From NCBI RefSeq assembly GCF_018919215.1, contig NZ_JAHLQK010000001.1, positions 28,430-92,429 of the forward strand: a stretch of 64,000 bases of DNA, read 5' to 3'. Below, in pieces: positions 62,847 to 64,000 of this stretch. Below the pieces are notes generated by a model, which was not told the DNA's origin, did no database searches, and saw only the letters and a list, made by a program, of their open reading frames with translations. The stretch's first letter is position 1. Each line of letters begins with the position of its first letter. A program made the translations under genes and the position numbers. This stretch comes from Alkaliphilus flagellatus. GTDB lineage: Bacteria > Bacillota > Clostridia > Peptostreptococcales > Natronincolaceae.

Positions 62847-63753
62847 TCCAAACATGAAGATAAATATTGCAGGTGTAGAGCTAAAAAACCCTGTAATGAC
62901 CGCCTCAGGCACCTTTGGAAGTGGCAAAGAGTATAGCGAATATATAAATCTTAATAGATTAGGTGCAGTAGTAGTAAAGGGAGTATCTATGAAACCTTGG
63001 AAAGGAAACCCAAGTCCACGTATTGCAGAAACCTATGGTGGAATGTTAAATAGCGTAGGATTACAAAATCCAGGAGTAGAAGTATTAATTAAGGAAGACA
63101 TTCCTTTCCTAAGACAATACGACACCAAAATAATAGTTAATATAGCAGGTAAAACTGTAGAGGAATATTGCCAGGTAGCTGAAAGATTAGGAGAAACGGA
63201 TATAGATATGATAGAACTTAATATTTCCTGTCCTAATGTAAAGGAGGGTGGGGTATGTTTTGGTACAGATCCTTTTATGGCAGAGCATGTAACAAAGGCA
63301 GTTAAAAAGGTAGCCAAGCAACCTTTAATAGTAAAGCTTACTCCTAATGTAACTGATATAGTATCAATTGCAAAAGCTGCAGTAGCTGGCGGAGCTGATG
63401 CTCTATCAATGATAAATACGCTACTAGGAATGGCAATAGATATAAATAAAAAAAGGCCTATTTTGGCTAATATAGTAGGCGGATTATCAGGTCCTGCTAT
63501 TAAGCCAGTGGCAGTTAGAATGGTGCATGAAGTAGCAAAGGCAGTAGATGTACCTATTATAGGTATGGGTGGAATTATGAATGGAGATGATGCCATAGAG
63601 TTTATGTTGGCAGGAGCTACTGGAGTGGCTGTTGGTATGACTAATTTTACAAATCCTACTGCTACAATTGAGGTTTTAGATGGTATTGAAAAGTATATGA
63701 AGAAGCATGAGTTTAGTAATATTGATGAAATAAGGAAAAGCTTGCAATATTAA
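62839..63753 (+). CDS. pyrD: Dihydroorotate dehydrogenase, catalytic subunit (type 1B)
   Basis: The 304-residue FMN enzyme oxidises dihydroorotate to orotate in the cytosol with PyrK. NPVMTASGTFGSGKEYSEY, MIELNISCPNVKEGGVCFG (the catalytic Cys is in the SCPN region of class 1 enzymes) and PIIGMGGIMNGDDAIEFMLAG are present. Use of PyrK makes it type 1B, as expected for Firmicutes. The overlap with pyrK and the AGGAGG site within the pyrK end imply coupled translation. It is followed by pyrE after 52 bases. Confidence 0.96.
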   Translation: MNNPNMKINIAGVELKNPVMTASGTFGSGKEYSEYINLNRLGAVVVKGVSMKPWKGNPSPRIAETYGGMLNSVGLQNPGVEVLIKEDIPFLRQYDTKIIVNIAGKTVEEYCQVAERLGETDIDMIELNISCPNVKEGGVCFGTDPFMAEHVTKAVKKVAKQPLIVKLTPNVTDIVSIAKAAVAGGADALSMINTLLGMAIDINKKRPILANIVGGLSGPAIKPVAVRMVHEVAKAVDVPIIGMGGIMNGDDAIEFMLAGATGVAVGMTNFTNPTATIEVLDGIEKYMKKHEFSNIDEIRKSLQY

Positions 63754-63805
63754 TAAGTAATTTATTCAATCCAATTCAAAATAATTATAAATGGAGGAAA
63801 TTAAT

Positions 63806-64000
63806 ATGATAAAAAGAGAAAGAGTTATAGAAATTCTAGAAGATACAAGTGCCTTAAAGAAGGGACACTTTTTATTAACATCAGGAAGACATAGTGATCA
63901 ATATATGCAATGTGCACAAGTATTGCAGTATCCAGAATACACAGGTGAAATATGTAAAGGATTAGCTAAAGAATTTAAGGATGATAAGATAGATATTGTA
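63806..64000 (+). CDS. pyrE: Orotate phosphoribosyltransferase (3' end outside window)
   Basis: The first 65 codons are visible: VIEILEDTSALKKGHFLL, then TSGRHSDQYMQCAQVLQYPE. The TSGRHSDQY motif is characteristic of PyrE of this group, where orotate and PRPP are joined to OMP. The PRPP-binding loop lies beyond the window end. TGGAGGAAA lies before the ATG. It is the fifth gene of the pyr operon. Confidence 0.92.
   Translation, partial: MIKRERVIEILEDTSALKKGHFLLTSGRHSDQYMQCAQVLQYPEYTGEICKGLAKEFKDDKIDIV

Noticed and set aside
63033..63596. Open frame of 187 codons on the minus strand, opposite pyrD
   Set aside because: The overlapping gene is unmistakably pyrD; the reverse frame has low-complexity Ser/Ile/Thr composition typical of a shadow.
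1..64000. tRNA or rRNA genes and CRISPR arrays
   Set aside because: No tRNA-like GTTCGA/CCA patterns in cloverleaf context, no rRNA signatures and no regularly spaced repeats were seen. A covariance scan was not possible.

Overview
The window is low-GC, AT-rich DNA with dense, mostly co-directional genes, strong AGGAGG-type ribosome-binding sites and short rho-independent terminators. A Bce-type antibiotic sensing/export module, a T-box on asnS, a PyrR-type pyrimidine leader, CtfA/CtfB-like CoA-transferase subunits, an allantoate-to-carbamoyl-phosphate pathway and a cytochrome c nitrite reductase with System II cytochrome assembly together point to an anaerobic member of the Clostridia/Tissierellia (Bacillota). 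The species cannot be told from the sequence. No rRNA, tRNA, CRISPR array or transposase was found.

Layout. 1-9.3 kb: truncated metallo-beta-lactamase-fold protein, chemoreceptor, DUF418 membrane protein, Ala-tRNA(Pro) deacylase-like protein, then a response regulator / histidine kinase / ABC ATPase / ABC permease module. 9.5-13.1 kb (minus strand): nrfA-resB-ccsA, a lipoprotein nitrite reductase with its cytochrome assembly proteins. 13.2-16.6 kb: a PAS-AAA-Fis sigma-54 activator, a near-perfect -24/-12 promoter and the CoA-transferase pair it probably controls. 16.7-26.2 kb: ECF sigma/anti-sigma pair, LemA/TPM pair, nuclease-helicase fusion, VOC protein, MerR-methyltransferase fusion, MFS exporter, lipoprotein.

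26.2-34.4 kb is the accessory part. An hflX-type GTPase and a macrolide 2'-phosphotransferase lie behind a long leader with its own promoter, a 14-codon upstream ORF carrying an Arg-Ser-Arg motif, and terminator hairpins. This has the anatomy of macrolide-inducible attenuation. Around it lie one intact PadR + FtsW/RodA-like gene pair and two decayed FtsW copies, then a MATE transporter and a coiled-coil protein.

35.5-47.9 kb is a complete-looking allantoate degradation operon: allC, MFS transporter, allE, allD, the three oxamate carbamoyltransferase genes allFGH, a dicarboxylate-type symporter and carbamate kinase, followed by a PucR regulator. It should convert allantoate through ureidoglycine, ureidoglycolate and oxalurate to oxamate plus carbamoyl phosphate, and make ATP in the last step. 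No allantoinase is present. 48-53.7 kb: XRE regulator with a membrane protein, a polysaccharide deacetylase split in two at a U UUU UUC slippery site, T-box-controlled asnS with an unexplained structured element between T-box and gene, and a secreted flavinylated fumarate-reductase-like lipoprotein.

54.1-59.5 kb: DEAD-box helicase, threonine aldolase, nitronate monooxygenase-like protein, aroD, metallophosphoesterase. 59.5-64 kb: the pyrimidine operon pyrC-pyrF-pyrK-pyrD-pyrE (last gene cut by the window end) behind a PyrR-type leader that also contains a well-formed 56-codon ORF running into the attenuator hairpin. No pyrB is present upstream of pyrC.
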